Positions 38,655-49,346 are shown, counted from the stretch's first letter. The stretch is 64,000 nucleotides of DNA from Acanthochromis polyacanthus (GCF_021347895.1 NC_067121.1:33343974-33407973); one strand, 5' to 3'. Numbers and translations: made by a program. The notes: generated from the letters alone by a model not told the origin.

Positions 38655-38845
38655 TACCTTAAAGGCTCAGTTGTGTGTTTTTCCTTGTGACTCTAATGAA
38701 GAGGTTCATTGCTGTCCCATGTGGCGATAGTGAGAAAACGACATTCTTTAATCTGAACCGACTGCTTCCGTGTTCAGCCACGAGGAGCCGAAATAAGCCT
38801 CAGTGCACTTTCTGCCATTACTGTAGCTCAAGAATCTACATGAAG
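38655..38845. repeat. 191-bp segment also present at 47656-47845
   Basis: CTACCTTAAAGGCTCAG through CATTACTGTAGCT is about 85 percent like the copy just before the broken caspase copy. Before the gypsy insertion it would have lain a few hundred bases upstream of the CARD caspase. Confidence 0.75.
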
Positions 38846-38861
38846 TCACTCGGCTGCTCCT

Positions 38862-38876
38862 CCACTAGGTGGGGGA
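38862..38876 (+). promoter_or_regulatory. CTCF-like motif
   Basis: CCACTAGGTGGGGGA agrees with the CTCF core for its first 11 bases. Weak. Confidence 0.25.
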
Positions 38877-38905
38877 CTGTCCTTTATTGTCTCTACTCTC
38901 CGCTG

Positions 38906-39094
38906 TGTGGTAGAGTCCTGGTTATATGTGCTTTTATTTTGTAGGACATGGGAGGTTAGAACAACAAGTTGCATGGTGAACTTAACTTGACATGGAACCG
39001 AGCATGTAAGGTAGTTGAATTGAATCCTGCATGTAAGTAAAGTAAGTTATCTGAAAGTCTCTTCTGTTGGCATTCTTTACAAGAAAACGCGACA
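38906..39094 (+). mobile_element. Ty3/gypsy 5' LTR
   Basis: A 189-bp direct repeat, TGTGGTAGAG to CGCGACA, matched by 43038-43226 with a handful of differences. It is preceded by GCTG (38902-38905), and the same GCTG follows the 3' LTR. The next bases TGGTGTCAGAAG (39095-39106) fit a primer-binding site. Confidence 0.95.
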
Positions 39095-39176
39095 TGGTGT
39101 CAGAAGTGTGTTCGCGGTGAGAAGCAGAGGAAGACAGCGGGTGAGTGAAGTTTTTTTTTCCACAAGACTTGGAAAA

Positions 39177-39321
39177 ATGTCGAGTGACGATGGCGGGGCG
39201 AGCGCTCCCGTTTCACAGGCTCCCCGGCTTGCGGCTAACCTTGCTAACCCTTGTCCAAATGCAACGTTCACGATTCAACCTCCAGAAGCTTTCGACTTTT
39301 CAAAACCTCAAGACTGGGAAC
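39177..39321 (+). pseudogene. gag remnant of the gypsy element
   Basis: From ATG 39177 a frame runs about 48 codons (MSSDDGGASAPVSQ at the start, FDFSKPQDWE near the end). It then breaks into unrelated DNA at 39322. It resembles the N-terminus of fish gypsy gag proteins. Confidence 0.75.
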
Positions 39322-41065
39322 CAGGGGCACCGAAAAGGGGGGGAAAGGGGAAGGATTCAATCGGCCCATCATTAACAGGGGCCCAGAAAGGCCCCTGATA
39401 AAATTATAATACAGACAAAATGAATATGGCACTATCTTGTTAATTTATAATCACAAATAAATATTATTTATAATGCGCTGGTAACACTAAGTTTATTTGT
39501 TTTGGAAACATTTCTCAAGGGCCCCCCTCCCTTTTTACGTAAAATGGTTCAGTCCTACTGAATCAACTGAACTGCTGTGCGCCGCGGGCGGTGCTTCAGT
39601 CAGACTGAGTAGGGTGACGACAGTATGCATCAGAAGTCAGGTAGTCAGAAACGAAAAGAAAAAAGATAAGGCAGGAGAAACAGGCCAAGGGTCGGCAATA
39701 TGTTACCCAGTTTTTCAAAAAACAAGGTGGGTTTGGTTCATGTGGTGGAAAGTTCTGGAACATTAGCCTGTTGTTGTTTCTACTCTATCTTAACTTTGTG
39801 ATTTTTAAGCTAGCTCACTTTTCTCCCCATATTAGCTCATATTTTTGAAGAAAACTCTGGAATTTTATATTTCACTGTTCACATTTAGCAAGCTGCCCAT
39901 ATTTAATCAGCCCCCCCCCCCTCCGTATCAAAATGATGCATGTTTGAACAGACACGTCAAGTGCAGAAGCAGCAGCTGCTGTCTATGAGGCCTATGAGCC
40001 CCCTACCCCTGAACAAGCCCCAGTACCCACAACTGAGGAAGGAGGTGAGCAACTGTAGCCACCAGAAGAAAAGGCGAAGATTCCATGATGAGACCTCTGA
40101 AGAGGAGAGGTCTCAGGAGAGTGCAGAAACTGTGATTTGGAACACTGTTTTTTGCTGCTATGGACAGTATCATAAGTGACTTGGGAACTAGGTTCCAGAC
40201 CACAGCAAATATTGTAAATGAATTTTCTGCTGTTCTGAAAGTTGGGCAGATTAGTGAGGACAAAATCTCTTCTCTGTGCCAACAATTGATCACAAAGTAT
40301 TCTGGTGATCTTACACCTGATTTTGAAAATTAAGTAAGACACCTTAACAGTGTATACGCTTCCAATTTCCTCCCTAACTTGTCCCTTCTTGAACTCCTGA
40401 ATGCTATTTGTAAACTGCAGCTCAAAGCATCTTTGGAGAAGTGTGTATTGCTTTACGTATATTTTGCACACTGCCAGTTAGTGTTGCAGGTGGTCAAAAT
40501 ATTAAACAAAAAGAAAAAAGAGAGGTAGCCTATTCTTCAATGTTCAGTTAGCCCATTCTTCAAAATAATGTGTCTAATGGCAAATGAAAAAAATATAGAA
40601 ATAATGCCTCAAGTCAACAGTCCTTTTTTCCTTCTTTTTCCTTCTCTTATTAGCTTCAGAGACATAAGTCCCAGCTTTGCAGACTGTACATTCTGCCTCC
40701 CATCTGACACGACCCGGACGAAAACGGGTACTTTTTTCGCATTTCATCAGTGAAATGACATTTGCATTTCGGCATTTTCTTTCGGTTCGAGTGTTCTCTC
40801 GCAGTGTGCCTACCTGCCTGTCAGCCTGCGAGGAGTGAGTGAGTGTGGAGCGTTCCGGGGTTCGGCTCAAACTCCGCCTCTCAGAGCGTGTTTCCAAGGG
40901 AACCATTCAACGTGAATGATAAATATACTGGTCTGTGACGCGCTCAAGCTAGGCAAGATCAAAAACCCGGACATTTGAAGGACTTTATAAATGCCGGCTG
41001 GACAGGCCGGACAGCCTCTCAAAAGAGGACATGTCCGGGCAAAAGAGGACATATGGTCACCCTAA
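39322..41065 (+). mobile_element. hAT-derived DNA replacing the centre of the gypsy element
   Basis: Starts CAGGGGCACCGA, a hAT-like terminus, with GGGGCCC-type inner sequence. Frameshifted transposase pieces similar to ZMYM1-like hAT proteins follow (QYVTQFFKKQ near 39700, SDLGTRFQTTANIVNEFSAV near 40173). The right edge reads CATATGGTCACCCTA, the terminus of a different hAT-like family. The two ends do not match and no 8-bp duplication was seen, so at least two events are likely. Confidence 0.6.
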
Positions 41066-42895
41066 CCTGGAGTTGTGTGCCACAAAATGCATTCGATCAG
41101 CTGAAAAGTGATCTCACTTCACCTCCAGTACTGACACTCTATGACCCCAACAAAGAGCTGAAACTGTCTGCTGATGCATCTTCGTATGGACTCGGTGCTG
41201 TCCTTCTGCAGAAAGAAGAGGATCAGTGGAGGCCGGTGACCTACACATCACGCTCAATGGCAGAGACTGAACAGAGATATGCCCAGGTGGAAAAAGAGGC
41301 CCTAGGCTTGACTTGGGGATGTGAAAGATTCAGAGACTTTCTTATAGGGAGACATTTTCTGTTAGAGACTGACCATAAGCCACTTGTTAGCCTGTTAGGT
41401 CATCAAACACCGACAGAGCTTCCTCCCAGAATTCAGCGATTTAGACTTCGGCTAATGAGGTACAGTTACTCTATCACACACACACCTGGCAAAGAGCTAC
41501 ACACAGCAGACACGCTCTCACGTGCACCTGTTACCACTAGCTCAAGTTCAAAATTGATAGACAATGAACTGATGGAAGACACAAACATCTATGTTGATGA
41601 GCTAATCCACAACATGCCAACCAGCACCACATACATGGCACAGCTGAGAGAGCAATTGAAAGAAGATAGTGTTTGCTCAGTAGTCATGACATTCTGTCAG
41701 AAAGGTTTCCCAGACTACCGTAGACTCACAGGTCCTTTGAAAACCTACTGGCCAGAAAGAGCAGTACTTACTGTACATGATGGACTGTTACTTAAAGCCT
41801 CCAGACTTGTCATTCCCACAGCTATGCTCAGCTCTGTCTTAAAGGCCCTCCATGAGGGACACCAAGGGATGACAAGATGCAGAGAGCGAGCCAAGGACTC
41901 GGTGTTGTGGCCAGGCCTGAGCAGCCAACTGAATGAACTGGTGATGAACTGCTCCATATGCATCAAAGAACAAGCAAATCCTGTGGAGCTGCTGCTGCCA
42001 AGTGAACTCCCTGATAGGCCATGGCAGAAGGTGGGAGCAGACCTGTTCATCCTGAACAATTGCAATTACCTGCTAGTAGTGGATTATTACTCTAGATTTG
42101 TGGAGATTGCTAAACTAACACCAACACGGTCAGAGGACGTGATTGTACACCTGAAGTCTATTTTTTTCCAGACACGGCATCCCAGAACTGTTTTTCACCA
42201 ACAATGGCCCACAGTTCTCCAGCCAACAGTTCACTGAGTTTTCATCAGCCTATGGATTCAGGCATGTTACAAGCAGTCCCAAATTTGCTCAAAGCAACGG
42301 CGAAGCAGAGCGACATGTACAGACTGTGAAAAGACTGCTAAAGAAAGCACAAGACCCATACCTAGCTCTGTTAGCATATAGAGCTACTCCTCTGTCTAAT
42401 GGCTACAGTCTGGCTCAACTGCTTATGGGCCGTAGACTTCGTACTCCAGTACCCCAGCATCCCTCTCTACTCAGCCCAGAGCTCCCTGATAAGACAGCAT
42501 TTGCAGAAAAAGACAGGGAGAAGAAGAGGAAGGATGTAAGAGCATTCAACAAGCGACACCGTGTGAGAAACCTACAACAGCTCACTCCTGGACAGCCAGT
42601 GTGGATCACTGATTCTAAGACACAAGGCACAGTAGTTTCAACCCACTCCACACACCGTTCATATGTAGTGAACAGTCCTACGGGTGCCATTAGGCGCAAC
42701 AGACATCATCTTACTCCCATGCCAGAGACTGTTCCTCAGAGTGAGACACCCTGCACACTAACACCAGCTGAGTGTGTCCCAAACACACCGAGGCTCCCTG
42801 AGCCTCTCGATCAGACTCAAAAGACATTAACACCTGTCCCTACCAGAACTAGGTTTGGCAGAGTGGTGGTAAAACCTCTGAAACTGAACTTGTAA
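41066..42895 (+). pseudogene. gypsy pol remnant: RNase H and integrase, frameshifted
   Basis: The first frame (about 41066-42237) carries the RT-associated RNase H (LSADASSYGLGAVLLQ, LETDHKPL, ADTLSRAP). It continues with the integrase zinc-binding region (HEGHQG, CSICIKEQ) and the start of the catalytic core (VGADLF). A frameshift near 42165-42178 moves the rest into another frame ending at TAA 42893-42895, which includes NGEAERHVQT. Just after the shift, the second catalytic Asp codon is AAC (Asn) at 42200-42202. Two independent defects therefore block integrase. Confidence 0.9.
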
Positions 42896-43037
42896 AAAGG
42901 GGTGATGTTTTGTTCCTGAAAATTCCTTGTGTTCATCCCTGGAAGGCATAAGAGTTTATAAAAGTTTATTGAAGTTGGATACAGAAATAATTTGCCTCAG
43001 TCCAAGTGCATTTATGTTTTTTTTAAAGAAAGGGAGA

Positions 43038-43226
43038 TGTGGTAGAGTGCTGGTTATATGTGCTTTTATTTTGTAGGACATGGGAGGTTAGAACAGGAAG
43101 TTGCATGGTGAACTTAACTTGACATGGAACCGAGCATGTGAGGTAGTTGAATTGAATTCTGCATGTAAGTAAAGGAAGTTATCTGAAAGTCTCGTCTGTT
43201 GGCATTCTTTACAAGAAAACGCGACA
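43038..43226 (+). mobile_element. Ty3/gypsy 3' LTR
   Basis: 189 bp, the partner of 38906-39094, preceded by the polypurine tract and followed by GCTG (43227-43230). It sits just upstream of the presumed promoter and 5' exon of the CARD caspase. Confidence 0.95.
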
Positions 43227-43493
43227 GCTGTAGATACAATTATCATACTGCTGTTACCCGGAACTTTCACGTTGGATAAAAAACACCCGAGAAGGTCTAA
43301 AGAGAAGGTCTGGGCAGGTTTCTATAAAGCGATAAAGTTTCACTCTGACTGTTATCGAAAGTTGATTCCAGCGGGAACACTCCACCCTGAGCACCGTCTG
43401 GAGGCACGACAAGGTAAAAAAGTCGTATTTCAACAACTGTGTCCAGGTTTTCTAATTAGTAATCTTCGTTTTCTCGTTCCTCGCAGCTTCAAC

Positions 43494-46454
43494 ATGTCTG
43501 CCAAAGACACACTGAGGCGCAATAAAACAGACATTCTGGCGGCTTTATGTTCAGATCGCATGTTGATCCTCAACAAGGTCCAGGAGAAGAATCTGATAAC
43601 TGAACGTGAATACGGCAATCTGAAAAACATCAACAAAGTAAATGAGGAGGGGCACGTTGTTGAGCTTGTGGATAAAATCATGACTAAAGGAGAAAAGACC
43701 TGCCAAGATTTCCTGGATCTCCTGCAAACTGACGAGGAAATTAAAGGAACCTTTCCTGACCTGAGCAACATCCAACTACATGGTGCAAGACCTTTAACCA
43801 GACCTGTCCAGGTCTCCTCAGAGCACAGTGGTACGTAAAGACACACAGCTGAAGTAAACATGTTCCCAGAGTTTTAAGTTCAGATGTGTGATTCTGTTTC
43901 ACTCTGGTTTCCTCAGAAGTACCTCTGGGACAACTCAGCAAGAGGCCAAAGATGGTGAGATCCTAAATAACTCACTGCTGTATGTAACAGAGCTGCAGAC
44001 TGGTAGGAAGTGTTGAAAATAAATGGAAAATCTAAGTATAAATTAATAAAGACAATAAGGAAGTTATGTACTTTTTCCTTGCAAATGATCAAAAGATACA
44101 TTTTCATCTCAAAGCATGTTTAAAAATGTGTTATTAGTCTGTTGTAACATGTAGAACAATATCTTAGTGGCATTTTAATACCTCACTAAATAGAATAGAA
44201 TAGAATAGAATATTCAATTTCATTTATATAGTGTAAATTCACAACATATGTCATCTCGCAACACTTAGAAAAAGATAGATAGACAGATAGATAGATAGAT
44301 AGACAACACATTTTAGATTTTAAAAAGGCAAAAAATGTGCAAACTGTGCTGCTAGAAGAAATCAGGTGCAAAAACATGCTAGTATTTTGCAATAGGTCTA
44401 AACACACTATAACAATAACAATAATAATCTGAATATAGAAACGGTGGTTTCATCCTGTTGGGTCCAGGATTATTCCACGGTGTAGTAAATAAATATATGT
44501 AACAAAAGTAAAATATGTAGTAAACTGTTTTTAAGTGTACAAAAAATTGAAATTAATTAATTTGAATTTTCCTTCAGGGATAAATAAAGTTTTGTATTGT
44601 CATGTATGAGTCATCGATGACAACAATGATGTAGCTTATTGTTGTCATGATATTTTGTTGTATTAATATCAAAACAAGTGTAGCTGATGTTGTACTTATA
44701 GATATTTTCATGATTCTGAACATTTACTTTACATTTATTTTATTTTCCACGTAAGTGTTATGGCTTCTGTCTTTTGTAGGATGCAGTTTATCCACTGAAC
44801 AGCCAGCCGGTCGGCCTCTGTCTGATCATAAACAATGTGAACTTCATGAGTCACAAAGTCAGAAGAGGGTCAGACAAAGACGCTCGTAAGTTTCAGAGTG
44901 GATCCAGTTTTATAATAACGTGCAATATTTACTTATCGTGTGTTGGAGCCAAAATATAATTTCTTTATTCTGATTGCTGAGTGGTGGTATGACTCTGTGT
45001 GGGTGTGGCTTTAGTAGTCACCGGGGGTTGTCCGCTGCAGGGGGTGGTTCGCTTATATACCTGCTAATGCATGAATGAAGCCAGGCGTGCAGTTTGAGAA
45101 AAAAGCCAAACAGTTTTCGACTGTGTATAAACGCCGTGTCAGGCAGGTTGATGCTTTCAGTTTTTATTTTTGGTTTATTAGAAACCTATTGTGTGAACTG
45201 AATGATAACTTACCTGCAACTGCCGTAAATAAATGAAGCATCATATACAAACAAGCAGAGACACTGTTTTAATTTGAAGGCGCACGTGTCAGACTAAGCA
45301 GACCTAACTGCCCCTCGCGGTGACTGCAGGTAAAGTCACAACACGTGTGTGATATTACTTCACTACCTAAGGATCATTGCCAGGATTACGTCTTGCTTGT
45401 ATATTCTAATCTCATGTTAGCTTGCTTATTATATTTTCAGTGGTGTATTCTACTCAAATCTTGTTGCTTTTCTAGTCTCCAAAGCATTTTCTAATATTTG
45501 TTTTCTGAGCAACGTCTGGTAAAAGAATTTCCTTTTGGATGAACTAAGTTTTATATCTGATCTGAAACTGATTCAACATTTTATTTTGTTATCCTGTTTG
45601 TGGTTGAAGCTTTACAATTAATTTCTCTAATTCATCTTTTTGCAGAAAGTTTGGCTGAAGAGTTCAGTAAGCTGGGCTTCAGAGTGCTGATGTGTAAAGA
45701 CCAAACCAAAGATGAGATGGAGCAAACACTGACCTGGTTTTCCTCCCTGACCGACCCTGCTCTGCCACTACAGGAGTTCAGGGTGAAGGAGTGGACTGCC
45801 ACTAAATTCACTGAAGCTCAGCAGCTTGTTAATCATGGAGATGCCTTCATCTGCTGTGTTCTCAGTCACGGAGTGAAAGGTGCAGTTTTGGGGACTGATG
45901 GGAGTCCTCTCTCCATTAAAGACATCACCAGAACCTTCAGGGCGACCGAGCAGTCGGCCCTCAAAGAGAAGCCCAAAGTGTTCCTGATCCAGGCCTGTCA
46001 AGGAAAAGAGGAACAGTGTGGAGTGTTAGTAAAAGATCTGGAGGAAGATAGTTCCATCCCTGAAGAAGCAGATGTTCTGGTTGCCATCTCCACTGTCCAA
46101 GATTATGTATCATTTAGACACATAGAAGATGGGAGCTGGTTTATCCAATCTGTGTGTCAGCAGCTGAGGGAATGCTGTCCCAGGTAAATATAAAGCTCAA
46201 AGAAAATCTAAAACATCCAGAGTTCTTTCTATTCTGTAGATCCAATGATTTACCTCGTCGTATAAAATATCCACTTTATTTAATCAGAATCTGTGCACTG
46301 TTTCAGGGGCGAGGACTTATTGACCATCCTGACTCACGTAAACAACGACGTGAGTCAGAAAGAGGGCTCTGATCAACCTGGTAAAAAGAAGCAGATGTCT
46401 GAAGTGACGTTCAACCTGAGGAAGACACTTGTGTTTTCACTGCGTCGCAACTGA
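43494..46454 (+). CDS. CARD-containing caspase-8-like protease, 5 coding exons, 388 aa
   Basis: Exons: 43494-43830, 43917-43954, 44780-44885, 45646-46183, 46307-46454; phases 1, 0, 1 and 2 agree. Residues about 1-95 form a CARD (helical, TDILAALCSDRMLILNKV to TCQDFLDLL), an adaptor-binding prodomain. The protease domain begins near DAVYPLNSQPVGLCLIINN. It has catalytic His in CCVLSHG (about H235) and catalytic Cys in LIQACQG (about C278), then a short Asp-rich linker (LEEDSSIPEEAD) and the small subunit (SFRHIEDGSWFIQS). It is closest to caspase-8/10, not caspase-1, despite the CARD; fish caspase-8 relatives with a CARD have been described. A non-coding 5' exon probably ends near 43413 with an acceptor at 43486. 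AATAAA lies at 46573. The 3' LTR of a gypsy element lies just upstream, and a solo LTR sits in intron 3. Confidence 0.88.
44188..44305. repeat. (AGAAT)n and (GATA)n microsatellites
   Basis: AGAATAGAATAGAAT at about 44193-44211 and GATAGATAGATAGATA-type repeats at about 44274-44303, within intron 2 of the CARD caspase. Confidence 0.85.
44550..44605 (+). mobile_element. LINE 3' tail fragment
   Basis: GAATTTTCCTTCAGGGATAA followed by ATAAAGTTTTGTATTG is the usual 3' end of fish CR1/L2-type LINEs. Non-coding, in intron 2. Confidence 0.45.
44941..45343 (+). mobile_element. Solo LTR in intron 3 of the CARD caspase
   Basis: A 403-bp unit starts TGTTGGAGCC and ends AGTCACAACA, so its termini TGTTG and CAACA are inverted repeats. 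It is flanked by the 4-bp direct repeat CGTG (44937-44940 and 45344-45347). A TATA-like CTTATATAC (about 45052) and a polyadenylation signal AATAAA (about 45228) fit a U3-R-U5 layout. No internal element remains, so it is a solo LTR made by LTR-LTR recombination. It is not the same family as the 189-bp LTRs. Confidence 0.85.
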
Positions 46455-47160
46455 GGCCACGAATCTTCAGCTTCAGCTTTATTTCATTCATGTGCGTAGT
46501 ACACAGTTAAACAAAATGATGTTTCTCACATCCATTCATTTTGCAGAGATAAACGTGTAAAAAAAAAATCTGAATAAATATCTTTGTCTTTTATACTGTC
46601 GTACATTTTCGTCAAAAAATAAAATTGAAATTGTGATGAGCACTGGTGGGTCCTAGTTTGAATCGCATAGACTCGAGATTTTTAAAACAGTTTAAAAGAA
46701 TTTTTGCAAACAGAAGCTTTACATGCTGAATTTTCGTGACATTTTCATATTTAAGAAATAAATGATCAATTTCAGCTTACTGATGTAATTCTTACTTACT
46801 TTATGTAATCTTTATGTCGGCTTTTATTTACACTCAAACCCTGTATAATCTTTACTTTCAGTACTTTTAATTGCCCCCTGGGGACAAATAAAGTTTTCTG
46901 AAGTTTTCTGAATCTGTACATCTTGACATTTTAAAAGTGAGTCCAGTAGAAAAGCTCCTACCAGTGACACATGGAGAGCTCACAAAAAAGAGTTTTTAAA
47001 GCTTATTTACAGACTTCTCATACTGACCATCTACTTCACAAGCCACATTTGGTCCTTTGTAAGGCACGTATATAATCATTATAGTTTATTTGTGTGATTT
47101 ACACTGTGCTAAATAACAACAATCATTTTATTTGAACTATCACTGTATATTACTACATAT
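46455..47160. other. 3' flank of CARD caspase, duplicated at 48780-50990
   Basis: Sequence after the stop is similar to that after the broken caspase copy (for example GTGATGAGCACTGGTGGGTC here and CTGGTGATCACTGGTGGGTT at 48838). It contains CCCCCTGGGGACAAATAAAG near 46875, a LINE-tail-like scrap. No gene. Confidence 0.65.
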
Positions 47161-47577
47161 CTATTAAATAGAACAATAGAATAGAACAGATGTTTAATAT
47201 CAGTGATTAACAATGAATGCAGTTTAGCAGCTCTTTCACTGAGTCAGCAGGATACAACACAATTTAAATGTTTCTGTTTTTAATATGAAATTTCCACAGT
47301 GTACATACATTATGAAATTTAGTTGACATTTATTTCAGTGATAACTTCACCATGATCTTCCACACAGTAGACTTTTGCAGAGTTTCACTGTTTTTTCTCT
47401 CTGTTTTTTTCTGTGCATCACATATAATTCATGCTGCGCTAACACTTCAGCATTTACGGTACCACAGCGTCGTTACCATGACAACTCGGATTCGTCTTCT
47501 TCCCTGAAAACAAGCCGCACACAGAAGTACAGCAGAAGACTGTTTAAAATATGACCAGAACATGCTGTCTGTCGCAG
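47160..47577 (+). repeat. Duplicated copy of the CATIP upstream region
   Basis: About 400 bp similar to 51395-51841, the sequence directly before CATIP. Shared text includes ATCAGTGATTAACAATGAAT and the block CATTTACGGTACCACAGCGT through GACTGTTTAAAATATGAC. Similarity stops near 47577. No CATIP exon follows, so this is an orphan promoter-like copy. Confidence 0.85.
47472..47485 (+). promoter_or_regulatory. RFX X-box-like site, duplicated copy
   Basis: GTTACCATGACAAC, identical to the site before CATIP. Here there is no ciliary gene directly behind it. Confidence 0.5.
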
Positions 47578-47655
47578 CCAGCTCAGCTGGTAGTTGGTCT
47601 TTTTATGCATTGATGCCCTTTACCTTGGTAAAGTTAAACATATGCACGAAAAACT

Positions 47656-47845
47656 CTACCTTAAAGGCTCAGCTGTGTGTTTTAGTGTTTTCACTGGTGA
47701 CTCTGATGAAGAGGTTCATTGCTGCCCCATGTGGTGATGGTGAGAAAACGACATTCTTTAAGTTGTACCGGCTGCTTCCGTGTTCAGCCATTAAGGAGCC
47801 GAAATGAGCCTCGACCAGTTTACTTCCTGTCATTACTGCAGCTTT
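47656..47845. repeat. Copy of the 38655-38845 segment
   Basis: Ends CATTACTGCAGCT and passes directly into caspase exon sequence. It is best read as the upstream flank of the duplicated caspase gene. Confidence 0.7.
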
Positions 47846-48465
47846 AATCATGGAGATGCCTTCATCTGCTGTGTTCTCAGTCACGGAGTGGAAGGTGCAG
47901 TTTGGGAACTAACGAGATTCCTCTCATCATTAAACACATCACCAGAACCTTCAGGGCGACCGAGCAGTCGGCCCTCAAAGGGAAGCCCAAAGTGTTCCTG
48001 ATCCAGGCCAGTCAAGGAAAAGAGGAACAGCGTGGAGTGTTAGTAAAAGATCTGGAGGAAGATAGTTCCATCCCTGTAGAAGCAGATGTTCTGGTTGCCA
48101 TCTCCACTGCTGAAGATTATAAATCATTTAGACACATACAACATGGGAGCTGGTTTATCCAATCTGTGTGTCAGCAGCTGAAGGAGCGCTGTCTGAGGTA
48201 AATATAAAGCTCAAAGAAAATCTAAAACATCTACGGTTCTTTCTATTCTGTAGATCCAATGACTTCCCCCATAGTATAAAATGTCCGTTTTGTTTAATCA
48301 GAATTTGTGCTCTGTTTTAGGGGTGAGGACCTAACCACCATCTTGCATCATGTGAATAATGACGTGAGTCACAAAGAGGGCTTCAACCAACCTGGTAAAG
48401 TGAAGCAGATGTCTGAAGTGAGATTCACCCTGACGAAGAAACTTGTGTTTACAAGTCAAAACTGA
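47846..48465 (+). pseudogene. Broken tandem copy of the CARD caspase
   Basis: Corresponds to the last two exons of the CARD caspase (large-subunit exon remnant 47846-48197, final exon 48321-48465, stop TGA 48463-48465). CARD exons and the first part of the large-subunit exon are absent. A one-base deletion in the T run near 47901 puts the His-bearing CCVLSHG and the rest in different frames. The catalytic motif reads LIQASQG: Cys is replaced by Ser. After the frameshift the frame stays open to the normal end, and the splice donor (48198) and acceptor (48320) are kept. No start codon is evident. It is a pseudogene by all these signs, though transcription cannot be judged. Confidence 0.88.
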
Positions 48466-48479
48466 GGCCATGAATCATG

Positions 48480-48716
48480 CAAACACAGCAAACTTTGTCT
48501 CATAATTTAGGATGTATCATGGCCTTTATTAGTATTTTTTATTATTTGATTATTTTTTTTCTTTGTCTAATTTGTGTGCTTTGTTGTGTCTGTGCACCTT
48601 ACTGTTTGTCCTGTCTTTACACTTATCCGTATGGGACAGCGGGGAACGCAATTTCGATTGCTTTGTATGTTTAATTCATGTGAAGTAATTGACAAATAAA
48701 ACTGACTTGACTTGAT
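48480..48716 (+). mobile_element. LINE 3' tail inserted in the second duplication unit
   Basis: GGGACAGCGGGGAACGCAAT and AATTGACAAATAAAACTGAC are typical of a fish LINE 3' end. The corresponding place after the intact caspase (46467 onwards) lacks it, so it arrived after the duplication or was lost from the first unit. Confidence 0.5.
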
Positions 48717-49346
48717 TTCTTAAAATCTTTATAGTTTTTTTTAATCAGTCTAAAACTTTTATTCTATATCATATTGAATCTTTGTCTTTTATACTGTCAC
48801 TTTTATACATTTTTATCTGAGAATAAAGCTGAAATTCTGGTGATCACTGGTGGGTTCAACTCTTAATCACATAAACTCCTGATATTTAGAAACCTTTGCA
48901 AACAGCAGCTCTGCATGTTAAAATCTGGTAACATTTGTATATCTGAGATATAATTGATAAATTTCTACTGACTGATGTAATTGCTATGAATTTCTAATCC
49001 GACTACCACACTCATTGAGTTACTCCAACACCAATAAATCCTAATGTGAGAAAAGGAAAAATGGAGCAGAGTCAGTGATCTTCAGTCTACTTGTAAATTT
49101 ATTGTATAACACAAAAAGAGAAGAGTACAAAAAACCAAGTGTCACCACACTGTGTGCAATCATCTTTATGCAGGCTTTTATTTACACTCAGACCCTGCAT
49201 AATCTTTAGTTTCAGTACATCTTGACATTTTAATATTGAGGCCAGTAGAAATACTCCTATATATGACACAGAGGGCTCACAGAAAAGAGTTACTAAAACT
49301 TATTTACAGACTTCTCATACTGACCATCTATTTCACAGGTCACATA

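Larger units (their letters stand above)
38906..43226 (+). mobile_element. Ty3/gypsy LTR retrotransposon, defective
   Basis: The order is 5' LTR (38906-39094), primer-binding site, start of gag, foreign hAT DNA, RNase H, integrase, polypurine tract AAAGAAAGGGAGA (43025-43037) and 3' LTR. The 4-bp GCTG duplication frames it. Protease and most of the reverse transcriptase are missing, so it cannot be autonomous. Its 3' LTR ends about 270 bp before the start codon of the CARD caspase. Confidence 0.95.

Noticed and set aside
43272..43493. N-terminal extension of the CARD caspase reading upstream of ATG 43494
   Set aside because: The frame is open only by chance across a likely non-coding exon and its intron (donor GTAAAA near 43414, acceptor at 43486). 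The CARD begins at 43494.
44160..44310. Short regular repeats considered as a CRISPR-like array
   Set aside because: They are simple 4-5 bp microsatellites without spacers.
47902..48201. 99-codon frame as a separate short caspase
   Set aside because: It starts at a TTG, not an ATG, directly after the frameshift, and lacks the catalytic His and Cys. It is part of the pseudogene.
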